64,000 nt of DNA from CAKSQF01 sp051867925 (lineage in GTDB: Bacteria; Bacillota; Clostridia; Oscillospirales; CAG-272), in NCBI GenBank assembly GCA_051867925.1, contig JBJDZI010000116.1, positions 1 through 64,000 of the forward strand, written 5' to 3'. Position numbers and translations under genes: made by a program. Below the pieces are notes generated by a model. The model was not told the origin of the DNA and did not search any database. It saw only the letters and a program-made list of their open reading frames with translations. Positions 7,755 to 15,686 of the stretch are shown here, in pieces. Numbering within the stretch: the stretch's first letter is position 1; every line of letters begins with the position of its first letter.

Positions 7755-9023
7755 ATGACCTACGGACTATTGGGCGAAAAGCTGGGGCACAGCTTTTCGC
7801 CGCAAATTCACCGCGATCTGGGCAATCCCGACTACACGCTGATCGAACTCCCCCGAGAGAACGTGACGGAGTTTTTCCGAAACCGAGCATTTTCCGCTAT
7901 CAATGTCACGATCCCCTACAAAAAGGATGCGCTGGCAGCTTGCGATCGGGTCTCCCCCCGGGCTGCTGCCATCGGCAGCGTCAACACCGTCGTCAAGCAG
8001 GCGGACGGCTCCATATGGGGCTATAACACCGACGCTTACGGCTTCGAATATATGCTGAAAAAGGGCAGGATCGATCCCCGCGGCGAGAAATGTCTGGTTT
8101 TGGGGAGCGGCGGCTCGTCGGTAATGGCGCAGTATGTCCTCCGACAACTGGGCGCGAGGGAAGTGATCGTCATCTCCCGTAGCGGCGAGAACCATTACGG
8201 CAATCTCTATCTTCACGCCGATGCAGGCGTCATCGTCAACACCACACCCATGGGAATGTATCCGAACAACGGAGTCGCGGCAGTGAGTCTTTCCGATTTT
8301 CCCGCGCTCAAAGGGGTAGCCGACATCATCTACAACCCCGCGCTGACGAGGCTCCTGCTGGACGCGGAGCGGCTGAATATCCCCCACGTGGGCGGGCTGT
8401 CCATGCTGGTAGCCCAGGCGAAACTGGCGCATCTGCTCTTCTTCGGTAAGACCGACAGCGACGAGATCGCCGCAAACTTCCCCGATGCCGACATTGATGC
8501 CATCACCGACGCCATCCGTCGGGAAACCATGAACATTCTGCTGATCGGAATGCCTTCCTGCGGAAAATCCACCGTGGGACGCATCCTCGCAGAGCGGACC
8601 CATCGCCCCCTCATTGACACCGACGCGCTGATCGTGGAGCGTGCCGGCAGACCCATCCCCGACATCTTCGCAAGCGAGGGCGAGGAGACATTCCGCGCGC
8701 TGGAAACGGCGGTGGCTGTCGACGTATGCAAAGGATCGGGACAGATCATCGCCACGGGCGGCGGCATCGTCACCAGAGCGCGCAACCACGATCTGCTCCG
8801 TCAGAACAGTCTGGTAATCTTCATCAATCGCCCTTTGGAAGAGCTGGTCACCGACGGACGCCCCCTTTCTCAGCAAACTCGGCTATCCGATCTGCTGGAT
8901 GCGCGGCTTCCCCTCTATCGCAAACTCTGCGACAGAGAGATCGCGTTCCGCTCCTCGCCTCAAGTCGCCGACGAAATTCTGACCATTATCGAAGAAAAAT
9001 CCAACACTTCGGAGGAAATATGA
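7755..9023 (+). CDS. aroEK: Shikimate dehydrogenase - shikimate kinase fusion
   Basis: 422 aa carrying two consecutive pathway steps. AroE occupies about residues 1-255: GHSFSPQIHRDLG substrate site, NVTIPYKKDAL with the catalytic Lys, YNTDAYGFEYML, the Rossmann motif VLGSGGSSV and GGLSMLVAQAK. Shikimate kinase starts at about residue 257: MNILLIGMPSCGKSTVG Walker A, IDTDALI, ATGGGIV and DGRPLS. The internal Met at the kinase start suggests fusion of two formerly adjacent genes, although separate initiation there cannot be excluded. AAGGAGAAAAAC precedes the ATG. Its stop overlaps the aroQ start. Confidence 0.93.
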   Translation: MTYGLLGEKLGHSFSPQIHRDLGNPDYTLIELPRENVTEFFRNRAFSAINVTIPYKKDALAACDRVSPRAAAIGSVNTVVKQADGSIWGYNTDAYGFEYMLKKGRIDPRGEKCLVLGSGGSSVMAQYVLRQLGAREVIVISRSGENHYGNLYLHADAGVIVNTTPMGMYPNNGVAAVSLSDFPALKGVADIIYNPALTRLLLDAERLNIPHVGGLSMLVAQAKLAHLLFFGKTDSDEIAANFPDADIDAITDAIRRETMNILLIGMPSCGKSTVGRILAERTHRPLIDTDALIVERAGRPIPDIFASEGEETFRALETAVAVDVCKGSGQIIATGGGIVTRARNHDLLRQNSLVIFINRPLEELVTDGRPLSQQTRLSDLLDARLPLYRKLCDREIAFRSSPQVADEILTIIEEKSNTSEEI

Positions 9024-9460
9024 AACTACTGATTATCAATGGTCCCAATTTGAACCTTTTGGGACTGCGCGAGCCTACCATCTACGGCTCTCAGAACTAT
9101 GCGACCCTTTGCGACAGCCTGCAAATCTGGGCATCCGAACTGGGACACGAGATCGAGATCTTCCAGTCCAATCACGAGGGCGTCATCGTGGACAAGATCC
9201 AGTCTGCCTACGGCAAATTCGAGGGTATCGTCATCAATCCCGCCGCCTACACTCACACCAGCGTAGCCATTCTCGATGCGCTGAAGGCGGTTGCCATCCC
9301 CACCGTGGAAGTCCACTTGTCCGACATTTCTCAGCGCGAAGCCTTCAGACAATTCTCCTATGTTTCCTTAGTCGCCAAAAAGACCGTCTGCGGCAAGGGA
9401 TTCGAGGGCTATCACGAAGCAATGGCGTGGTTCACCTCCGACGAGACAAACTCTCTTTGA
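9020..9460 (+). CDS. aroQ: 3-dehydroquinate dehydratase, type II
   Basis: Dehydrates 3-dehydroquinate to 3-dehydroshikimate. 146 aa, typical of the dodecameric type II enzyme. Motifs are NGPNLNLLGLREP near the N-terminus (with Tyr following in TIYG), NPAAYTHTSVAILDAL and EVHLSDISQREAFRQ. ATG 9020 overlaps the aroEK stop (ATGA) and has the Shine-Dalgarno TTCGGAGGAAAT. Longer readings from 8726 only extend antisense into aroEK. Last gene of the operon. Confidence 0.95.
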   Translation: MKLLIINGPNLNLLGLREPTIYGSQNYATLCDSLQIWASELGHEIEIFQSNHEGVIVDKIQSAYGKFEGIVINPAAYTHTSVAILDALKAVAIPTVEVHLSDISQREAFRQFSYVSLVAKKTVCGKGFEGYHEAMAWFTSDETNSL

Positions 9461-9583
9461 TCAAAGGGGAACTCCCCATTCGCATCTCCGGGGCTGTCGC
9501 ATCCCCCTGCGCGAATACAACTGATATTCCGCTCCCAAGGCGAACCGACAGAGTGTTTCTTCGTTCTAATCCTTCGTTTCTGA

Positions 9584-9622
9584 GAGGAGTGTAGCAACCG
9601 CTTTGCGGTTGCTACACTCCTC
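9584..9622. repeat. Dispersed 18-bp-stem palindrome, copy 1
   Basis: GAGGAGTGTAGCAACCGC (9584-9601), loop TTT, then its exact reverse complement (9605-9622). The left flank (CCTTCGTTTCTGA) and right flank (CATCCGACTCTCTACCCCATTCC) recur with other copies near 23760, 39560 and 40113. No U-run follows, so it is not a standard terminator. Confidence 0.75.
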
Positions 9623-9740
9623 ATCCGACTCTCTACCCCATTCCGCGGCTCGGCGGCAATTCTCCGAGGCACTTTTTAAGCAGTCTGAGTGGTTTGTCGC
9701 AAATTCGGAAACAATTCCTATCAAACCCAATAACCACAAC

Positions 9741-9780
9741 AAAAAACACTTGCGCGCATTTGTTGCGACAGGTGTTTTTT
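9741..9780 (+). terminator. Terminator of the aromatic operon
   Basis: AAAAAACACTTG pairs with CAGGTGTTTTTT (one G-U), with an inner CGC/GCG. It works on the plus strand after aroQ and, being A/T flanked, could act both ways. Confidence 0.75.
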
Positions 9781-9984
9781 GTTTAATTTTGGCAATGAAT
9801 CATTCTCAAAAACCAATTTGTGACAGCCACTTTTTGGGAAACGCTCGCCCGCTTCATGGGTGTGTAGGGAAATTTCTTTCCCCCCCTTTTTGCCGGAACT
9901 ATTTTATCCCTTCCCCTGCATAAGACATATTTCCCGCTTCCTCCCGCGTATAATGGAGTCAGTGATACTGCAGGAGGAACAAGA

Positions 9985-10827
9985 ATGGATCAGGTCGTGT
10001 ACGGAGATGTTTATCTGGCAATCAATTTCACCATGGACTGGCTGGCACTCTATCTCACCGCCAAGGCGGTCAAACTGCCCATCCGCCCGCTTCGGATCAG
10101 CATCGCCGCCGCACTGGGAGCGGGCTACGCGCTGGTCTCCCTTTTACTCCCCGACGGCAACCTCCTCTCCGCCCTCACCGCGCTGGCATTTCCCTTTTTG
10201 CTGATCCTTGCCGCCTTCGGCTTCCGAAACGGCTGGCGGGAGATGCTCCGTCCGCTCGCCGCCTTTTGGGCAATCTCCCTCCTGCTGGGCGGAGCCGCCA
10301 CCGCCGTCAGTTATCTGGTGGCACAATGGGCAGGGCGGGAGGCGGTCATCGGCGGGCAGGTGGAGACGCTCCCCGCCGACCTTCCCTTTTGGGGACTGCT
10401 CCTTTTGGCATTGGTGATAGCCGCGGTAGTCAGCCTACTGCTTCGGGCGCGCAAAAAACTCCCCCAAACCGTCACGCTGGAGGTGGGGGAGAGCCTTGAT
10501 GCGCTGGTTTCGCTGAACGGGCTGGTGGACAGCGGCAATCTGCTGTCCGAACCCCTGTCGGGGCAGGCGGTGATTTTGGTGGATCGCTCCGCCGCTGCCT
10601 TTTTGCCTGCGGAACTTGCCTTTCTTCGAAACGGCGGGACACCCGCGCTGACCCCGCGGCTTCGTCTGATCCCCTACTCCACCGCAGCGGGGGAAGGCAT
10701 CCTCTATGGCTATCTTCCCAAAGTGGTGCGCGTGGACGGAAAAGCCCGCGCCGCCTGCGTTGCCGTAGCGCCCCTGCCCGAAGGGGAGCAAAAGGTGGAT
10801 GCCGTCGTTCCTGCATCGCTGGTCTGA
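9985..10827 (+). CDS. spoIIGA: Sigma-E processing peptidase SpoIIGA
   Basis: Membrane-bound aspartic protease that removes the pro-sequence of sigma-E in the mother cell after the septal signal. 280 aa. The N-terminal half (about 1-155) has five hydrophobic segments; the C-terminal half has the protease motif VDSGN with Asp182, at the position expected for the family. It lies 30 bp upstream of sigE, its substrate gene, which is the conserved spoIIG order. AGGAGGAACAAG precedes the ATG. It shows that the organism belongs to an endospore-forming lineage. Confidence 0.93.
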   Translation: MDQVVYGDVYLAINFTMDWLALYLTAKAVKLPIRPLRISIAAALGAGYALVSLLLPDGNLLSALTALAFPFLLILAAFGFRNGWREMLRPLAAFWAISLLLGGAATAVSYLVAQWAGREAVIGGQVETLPADLPFWGLLLLALVIAAVVSLLLRARKKLPQTVTLEVGESLDALVSLNGLVDSGNLLSEPLSGQAVILVDRSAAAFLPAELAFLRNGGTPALTPRLRLIPYSTAAGEGILYGYLPKVVRVDGKARAACVAVAPLPEGEQKVDAVVPASLV

Positions 10828-10857
10828 TCCCGATTTTCCAAATTGAGGTGTACATAG

Positions 10858-11586
10858 ATGCTCACAAAGTTGATTTCCCGCCTTTTAGCCGAGATTTTCC
10901 CCCTTTTTTTCGGCAAACACCTGCATAAAATTGCGCAGAAGAGCCAATTTTTTTACATCGGCGGAACCGAAAGCCTCCCCCGCCCTCTCTCGCCAGAAGA
11001 AGAGGCCGTGCTGATCAAGCGGCTCCCCGACTCTCCCGAGGCTCGCTCCCAACTCATTGAGCGAAACCTGCGGCTGGTGGTGTTCATCGCCAAAAAGTTT
11101 GAGAACACAGGGGTGGGGATCGAAGATCTGATCTCCATCGGTACCATCGGGCTAATCAAGGCGGTGAACACCTTCCGCACCGATCGGCAGATCAAACTGG
11201 CGACCTACGCCTCCCGTTGCATCGAAAACGAAATTCTGATGTATCTGCGTAAGACATCGGGGCAAAAAGAACTGTCCATTGACGAGCCGCTCCACATTGA
11301 TTGGGACGGCAACGAACTGCTTCTTTCCGACGTACTTTCCGACGAGGAAGACTCGGTCAGCCGCGCCATCGAAAGCGAAGAGGATCGCCACACCGTCTAC
11401 GTTGCCCTGTCTCACCTCTCGCCCAGAGAGCGGGAGATCATCGAACTGCGCTTCGGTCTACGGGGCGGGCGGGAGCTGACCCAGAAGGAGGTCGCCACGC
11501 GGCTGGGAATCTCCCAATCCTACATTTCGCGGCTGGAAAAGAAGATCATCGCCAGACTGCGAACGGAAATCGAGGGGAAGGTGTGA
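10858..11586 (+). CDS. sigE: Sporulation sigma factor SigE (pro-sigma-E)
   Basis: RNA polymerase sigma factor that drives early mother-cell gene expression. 242 aa. The N-terminal pro-sequence (about 1-33) is amphipathic and ends at FFYIGGTESLPRPLS, the family cleavage region. Region 2 shows NLRLVVFIAKKF, GIEDLISIGTIGLIKA and ATYASRCIENEI. Region 4 shows LSPREREIIELRFGL and the helix-turn-helix QKEVATRLGISQSYISRLEK. Usually sigG follows in Bacillus and many Clostridia; it is absent here. Confidence 0.96.
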   Translation: MLTKLISRLLAEIFPLFFGKHLHKIAQKSQFFYIGGTESLPRPLSPEEEAVLIKRLPDSPEARSQLIERNLRLVVFIAKKFENTGVGIEDLISIGTIGLIKAVNTFRTDRQIKLATYASRCIENEILMYLRKTSGQKELSIDEPLHIDWDGNELLLSDVLSDEEDSVSRAIESEEDRHTVYVALSHLSPREREIIELRFGLRGGRELTQKEVATRLGISQSYISRLEKKIIARLRTEIEGKV

Positions 11587-11896
11587 TGATTTAACTCAAA
11601 CGCGCCTGCGCCTGACCCATTGTCAAAACCACGCGGATTTATCCAGGTCAGACGTTTGTCTGACCTTCCCTGTTATTGTATGCTTAGTACGACGAGTGAT
11701 TGGCAGATAAAAAATGCTTCCCTTTTCCATGATGTTCTTAACGAAGAATTGGTGGGCGGTATGTAACCGGAAGGTATTTTTCCTTCCGGCGTTTTGAGTC
11801 CGTGCGCCCGTCAGAGCGGATATACCGAAAACGAACGGCATTTCAACTCCACAGCTCACCGACAGCAATCTTCATCCGCTATTATGCGGTGTTGCC
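11587..11896. other. 310-bp gap with two hairpins
   Basis: Contains AGGTCAGAC/GTCTGACCT (11645-11666) followed by a weakly T-rich tail, probably the sigE terminator, and CCGGAAGG/CCTTCCGG (11767-11789) followed by CGTTTTG. The right part is AT-rich like the next gene. No coding sequence is supported. Confidence 0.5.
11645..11672 (+). terminator. Probable sigE terminator
   Basis: A perfect 9-bp stem (AGGTCAGAC/GTCTGACCT) with a 4-nt loop, followed by TCCCTGTTATT. The U-tract is imperfect, so termination is plausible rather than certain. Confidence 0.5.
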
Positions 11897-12610
11897 TTAA
11901 TTTGAATTTTGACTTTGTGTTTGTTTGATTTTTCTAATCATTGTGGTTGATTTCACAATTATAGATACACCGTTGGCTACGATCAGACCGCACACGATAA
12001 ATCCAGTAAGCGCATTACCAAACGGAATGTTTACATGATGGCTGAATGTGTCCAGCGCAATTGCTTGCAGAGAGATAAGGGATACAAGTGCCGTTGTCAA
12101 ATTGATACACCGAAGGGAACGAACGGCATAACTGTCGCTGCTTTGAACCTTGATATAATTTACTATGGAAATCACTATTTGGTACAGCGTAAATCCCGCA
12201 ACGGTGTATATGACATATATTTCATAGTCAAACACCTTGTCGGCTCGCACAATGTGCATAATCATCGCTGATAGGCATAGCGTTAATGATATAAACACGA
12301 TACCGCAAAATCTATACCGTTTTATTTCAAGAAGTATCTTTTCTTCTTCCGATTTTGTGCTTGTCTTTCTGCCTTTATAATATGCAAACAACACATATCC
12401 CCGCAGGACAACAAGCATTATATGATAAAGTGCCATCGCACCGCACCATAGTGAATCGGTCAATCCATATACGACAATATTGAAGATGGCGTAGGCGACA
12501 TTGCCAACGAACGAGAATGCCGAAAATACGACTGTGCGAAAATCGTAGCTTTCGATCAGCAAATCCGCAATTTCATTTTTATGTATCAGTTTACACAAGC
12601 ACTTGATCAT
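11897..12610 (-). CDS. Six-helix membrane protein of unknown function, AT-rich
   Basis: 237 aa, not recognised. Hydrophobic segments at about 26-49, 54-78, 101-121, 132-153, 168-190 and 198-221 suggest six transmembrane helices, with a basic loop (KGRKTSTKSEEEK) between the second and third. A strong GGGGAGG Shine-Dalgarno lies upstream of the ATG. The gene and its flanks are clearly more AT-rich than neighbouring genes and use codons such as ATA, TTA and AAA that are rare nearby. This suggests acquisition from elsewhere. No mobile-element gene accompanies it. Confidence 0.7.
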   Translation of the reverse strand: MIKCLCKLIHKNEIADLLIESYDFRTVVFSAFSFVGNVAYAIFNIVVYGLTDSLWCGAMALYHIMLVVLRGYVLFAYYKGRKTSTKSEEEKILLEIKRYRFCGIVFISLTLCLSAMIMHIVRADKVFDYEIYVIYTVAGFTLYQIVISIVNYIKVQSSDSYAVRSLRCINLTTALVSLISLQAIALDTFSHHVNIPFGNALTGFIVCGLIVANGVSIIVKSTTMIRKIKQTQSQNSN

Positions 12611-12689
12611 ATGCTATCCTCCCCATATGCTTAATTATATGGGATAATAGTTAAAATAATTTGAAATATCAAGTCCATAAAAACAATTC

Positions 12690-12754
12690 GGGCGGCAAGA
12701 ATTTGCCGCCCTTTTCCAAAAAGTTCTTACCCCGCTTTCTTGGGGGAAAGCGGG
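12690..12754 (+). repeat. Two-hairpin element downstream of fruK
   Basis: Hairpin A is GGGCGGCAA/TTGCCGCCC (12690-12711), the linker is TTTTCCAAAAAGTTCTTAC, and hairpin B is CCCGCTTTC/GAAAGCGGG (12731-12754). It keeps the AAAAGTTCTT core but lacks GGAGG. It lies between two minus-strand genes. Confidence 0.65.
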
Positions 12755-12794
12755 TAGGGTGTGGGGTGAAACCCCACATTCAGATAAATTTTTC

Positions 12795-13700
12795 CTATAC
12801 TTCGCTTCCCAGGAGGGACTCGATTGCTTCTCGGGTGGCAAGCCCTGCCGAGCCGGCGGTAGCACTGCCGCAGGCGGTACCAAGACGAAGGGCGTACTCG
12901 TAGCCCCGATCCACGCCGGCAAGGAATCCCGCCACCATGGAGTCGCCCGCGCCCACGGTGTAGACCGCCTTGCTGCACATGGCAGGGGCGCGGTGAACGG
13001 CTCCGTCCTCGTCCACCAAGAGCGCGCCGTCACCGCCCAGCGAAACCAAAACGTTCCGCGCACCTTTGTCCTGCAGTTGCCGCGCCGCTTCTTCGATGGC
13101 GGCATCGTCGGGGAGCGACCTGCCCACCACTTCCTCCAATTCCACGCGGTTGGGCTTGATCAGGAACGGGCGGTACGCCAGCACATTCAGCAGAAGATCG
13201 CCCGTGGCATCTACCACAGTCCGCACACCGTGCCCCGAAATCCGCTCCAGGATCTGCCTGTAAATATCGCGGGGGAGCGAATCGGGCACGCTACCCGCCA
13301 ACACAAGGGTGTCGCCATCGGCAAGGCGGGAAATCTTGCGATAGAAGGTCTCCATGGCTTCGCAGTCAATGACGGGACCGCGTGCGTTCACCTCGGTAAT
13401 GACACCGTCGCTTCCCCACAACTTCACGTTGATGCGGGTGTTGCCCTCCTTCAGCGGGATCAGATCGCTGTCCACCCCCTCCTGCCGTACCATCTCGATG
13501 AGCGCATCTCCCATAAATCCCGCCACAAAGCCCATGGCAACGGTAGATACCCCCAATCGGGAGAGGATCACCGACACATTGATGCCCTTGCCGCCGTAGA
13601 GCATCTCTTCCCCCATCGTGCGGTTCACCTCCCCTTTTTCCAAAGGCGGAGTGCGGAGGATATAGTCAACGGAAGGATTCAGCGTTACGGTATAGATCAT
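12795..13700 (-). CDS. fruK: 1-phosphofructokinase (PfkB family)
   Basis: Phosphorylates fructose 1-phosphate to fructose 1,6-bisphosphate. 301 aa. It opens with MIYTVTLNPSVDYIL and has GGKGINVSVILSRLG and the C-terminal PfkB signature VGAGDSMVAGFLAG with the catalytic Asp. AGGAGACTTGT precedes the ATG. The usual partners fruA (PTS) and fruR are not next to it, so tagatose-6-phosphate kinase activity (LacC-type) is an alternative, but the sequence fits FruK best. Confidence 0.85.
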   Translation of the reverse strand: MIYTVTLNPSVDYILRTPPLEKGEVNRTMGEEMLYGGKGINVSVILSRLGVSTVAMGFVAGFMGDALIEMVRQEGVDSDLIPLKEGNTRINVKLWGSDGVITEVNARGPVIDCEAMETFYRKISRLADGDTLVLAGSVPDSLPRDIYRQILERISGHGVRTVVDATGDLLLNVLAYRPFLIKPNRVELEEVVGRSLPDDAAIEEAARQLQDKGARNVLVSLGGDGALLVDEDGAVHRAPAMCSKAVYTVGAGDSMVAGFLAGVDRGYEYALRLGTACGSATAGSAGLATREAIESLLGSEV

Positions 13701-13732
13701 ACAAGTCTCCTGTGCAAAATATTTCTGCTTCT

Positions 13733-13761
13733 ATTATTGCCGACTTTTTGCAAAATGTCAA
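13733..13761 (-). promoter_or_regulatory. fruK promoter
   Basis: On the minus strand TTGACA (13761-13756) and AATAAT (13738-13733) are 17 nt apart, 33 nt upstream of the fruK ATG. Confidence 0.65.
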
Positions 13762-13799
13762 GCGGTCGGATAAAAAAATACGCCGCATCACGGCGGGGA

Positions 13800-13828
13800 T
13801 TGACAAACGCACCCCAAAGCGGTATAAT
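13800..13828 (+). promoter_or_regulatory. Promoter of the LUD gene
   Basis: TTGACA (13800-13805), 17-nt spacer, TATAAT (13823-13828); divergent from fruK. The LUD Shine-Dalgarno TTGGAGGACAATC follows. Confidence 0.8.
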
Positions 13829-13859
13829 GAGATCAAATTCCACCCATTGGAGGACAATC

Positions 13860-14465
13860 ATGGATTTCACGCAAATTACCGAAAATCTGATCAGGCGAGG
13901 CTACAAAGTCGCCTGCTTTCCTACCGTAGCAGAGGCTACCGCTTATCTGGACGCCGCCATCGACGGCAAAACCGTGGAAATGGGCGGCTCGGTCACGCTG
14001 GATCAGATGGGGATCTACGAAAAACTGGCTCTGCACAACTCGGTTTTCTGGCATTGGCGCATTCCCGAGGGCAAAACCGAGTGGGATCAGCGGGTCTCCG
14101 CCAACACGGCGCAGGTCTATCTCTCCTCGGTGAACGGCATCGCAGAGACGGGGGAGATCGTCAACATCGACGGCACCTGCAATCGGGTAGCGGCGATCCT
14201 GTACGGTCACGAAAAGGTGTATCTGGTGGCGGGCGTCAACAAAATCGCTCCTGACTACGCCGGCGCGCTCCATCGAGCCCGCAATATCGCCTCGCCGCTG
14301 AACGCAAAGAGGCTGGGCGTTCACACCCCCTGCGCGACAAAGGGCGATCGGTGCTACGATTGCAGTGCCCCTCAGCGCATCTGTCGCGCCCTGTCGGTGC
14401 TATGGGAAAAGCCCCTTGGCGCAGACATCGAAGTGGTGCTGGTAGGGGAAGAGTTGGGATATTGA
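13860..14465 (+). CDS. LUD-domain (LutC/YkgG-like) protein
   Basis: 201 aa member of the LUD superfamily, whose best-studied members take part in lactate oxidation. The core runs across GKTVEMGGSVTLDQMGIYE and GTCNRVAAILYGHEKVYLVAGVNK. The C-terminus has four conserved cysteines (TPCATKGDRCYDCSAPQRIC) typical of the stand-alone Clostridia group; they might bind metal or FeS. There are no lutA or lutB neighbours, so a lactate role is not shown. The start is set by TTGGAGGACAATC; a much longer reading from 12759 only runs antisense to fruK. Confidence 0.8.
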   Translation: MDFTQITENLIRRGYKVACFPTVAEATAYLDAAIDGKTVEMGGSVTLDQMGIYEKLALHNSVFWHWRIPEGKTEWDQRVSANTAQVYLSSVNGIAETGEIVNIDGTCNRVAAILYGHEKVYLVAGVNKIAPDYAGALHRARNIASPLNAKRLGVHTPCATKGDRCYDCSAPQRICRALSVLWEKPLGADIEVVLVGEELGY

Positions 14466-14502
14466 AAAATCGGGAGACCGACGGACGGTCTCCCGATTTT
14501 TT
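14466..14502 (+). terminator. Terminator after the LUD gene
   Basis: A 15-bp perfect stem (AAAATCGGGAGACCG/CGGTCTCCCGATTTT), 5-nt loop and T-run, beginning one base after the stop codon. Confidence 0.9.
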
Positions 14503-14583
14503 CATATTTTGTTGTCAATAAAGACTGTTCTCTATGCCAATACAAGTGATAGCTGCAAATACAGTATTCAATTTTTCAGAGCG

Positions 14584-15378
14584 TCAAGCAGATGGATGAC
14601 GCAAACGGTGTCTCAAGAGCTGAATGACGGTAATTGTAAACAGAATCAGACTGATCCACTGAGATGTGGACAGCCCTAACCAAAATCCCCGAACCGCATC
14701 TCCTCGCAAAAATTCCAGGAAAAACCGAACGGGTGGATAGAGAAGCAGATAGCAATAGATCAACCGATTTGCGTGCCTTCCTCCCTTAAACAGTATCAGC
14801 AGAATCAAAAACAAAATCAGATTGCATCCCGCTTCCGCAAGCTGTACCGGGAATCGGCGGACACCGTTTAATTCGGGGACAAGCGTATTATTGGTTACCG
14901 TAAAGCCGATACTGCTTTCGATACCGTAGCAACATCCGCCGAGAAAACAACCGATTCTCCCGAAAGTATGAAACAGCGGCGTGGTGACGGCATACAGATC
15001 TATCAGCTGTCCGCGGAATTCCCAAGAGGAAAATCGGGCAAAGATCAAAAGACCCACAAGTCCGCCCAAAAATCCGCCGTAAAACACCATACCGCCAAAT
15101 GCAGAGGCAAGGATGCTCCCAACGTCCTGAAAGGTCAGCGTATCCAACGTTCGGAAACAAGCGATCAAATCGTTTAGATTCGTAATTGCATACAATAGAT
15201 GCCCACCGAAAAACAATCCCACAGCGGCGGCAACCATGGCAAGAATCCCGTCTTCAATCTCCAGTCCGACCTTTTTCCCCAGTCGGGCAACGACTATACA
15301 GCACACAGCCAGTCCCAACATAGATAAAATGGCATAGGAGCCGATCACCCTGCCGAAAAATGTAAAATAGGGAAACAT
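14584..15378 (-). CDS. lgt: Prolipoprotein diacylglyceryl transferase-like protein
   Basis: 264 aa, about seven hydrophobic segments. Lgt attaches diacylglycerol to the lipobox cysteine of prelipoproteins. The family core is present as HTFGRIGCFLGGCCYG, where canonical Lgt has GRxGNFxNxE, so this belongs to the cysteine-containing variant group. It may be a paralogue rather than the housekeeping enzyme. It is preceded within 20 bp by a 53-aa small ORF on the same strand, so the two are probably co-transcribed. The window encodes several lipoproteins, which shows that the pathway is used. Confidence 0.75.
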   Translation of the reverse strand: MFPYFTFFGRVIGSYAILSMLGLAVCCIVVARLGKKVGLEIEDGILAMVAAAVGLFFGGHLLYAITNLNDLIACFRTLDTLTFQDVGSILASAFGGMVFYGGFLGGLVGLLIFARFSSWEFRGQLIDLYAVTTPLFHTFGRIGCFLGGCCYGIESSIGFTVTNNTLVPELNGVRRFPVQLAEAGCNLILFLILLILFKGGRHANRLIYCYLLLYPPVRFFLEFLRGDAVRGFWLGLSTSQWISLILFTITVIQLLRHRLRHPSA

Positions 15379-15396
15379 ATTATCAAAAGCCTTCTG

Positions 15397-15558
15397 TCAG
15401 ATAGACCCCGCAGGATCAAAACCGATCTCATCCGACTGGAGGTTGAAAATCGGATCAGATTTTTCATTTTTATTCTTTATCGTCTGACATATTTTTACGA
15501 CGGCAACTGCAAGGGCGACCCCTGCAAGCAGAAGTGCAAATATTTTGGTCTTTGTCAT
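15397..15558 (-). CDS. Small membrane protein (53 aa) upstream of the Lgt-like gene
   Basis: Not recognised. ATG at 15558 with AAGGAGTGTCCTTAC upstream, ending 18 bp before the Lgt-like start. It begins MTKTKIFALLLAGVALAVAV, one transmembrane segment or signal anchor, followed by a charged 30-residue tail (NKNEKSDPIFNLQSDEIGF). There is no lipobox cysteine; the single Cys is in VVKICQT. The good ribosome site and the close spacing to the next gene argue that it is real. Confidence 0.6.
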   Translation of the reverse strand: MTKTKIFALLLAGVALAVAVVKICQTIKNKNEKSDPIFNLQSDEIGFDPAGSI

Positions 15559-15686
15559 GTAAGGACACTCCTTTTCATAAAAATTTGTTTCGACAGATCA
15601 ATAATATAAATATAATAGAACGGTAACGCCGTCCGGAAAAACCAAACGGCGCTACTGATTTAGAGAAAGCAAACCTTGCGGCAGAA

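Larger units (their letters stand above)
9461..9984. other. 524-bp gap: palindromic repeat plus operon terminator
   Basis: No gene seen. It holds one copy of the dispersed 18-bp-stem repeat (9584-9622, with flanks from about 9525 to 9655) and a strong terminator (9741-9780). The last 35 bp contain a TATAAT (9949-9954) before spoIIGA without a recognisable -35 at 17 nt. TGTCGCA near 9690 and its inverse near 9764-9770 each differ by one base from a Spo0A box but are not convincing. Confidence 0.6.

Noticed and set aside
9685..9775. Spo0A boxes upstream of spoIIGA
   Set aside because: TGTCGCA and its inverse each have one mismatch to TGTCGAA, lie about 200 bp from the -10, and one is inside the terminator stem. 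Not convincing without binding data.
12759..13859. Long plus-strand extension upstream of the LUD gene
   Set aside because: It runs antisense through fruK. The LUD gene has its own promoter (13800-13828) and Shine-Dalgarno, so the gene starts at 13860.
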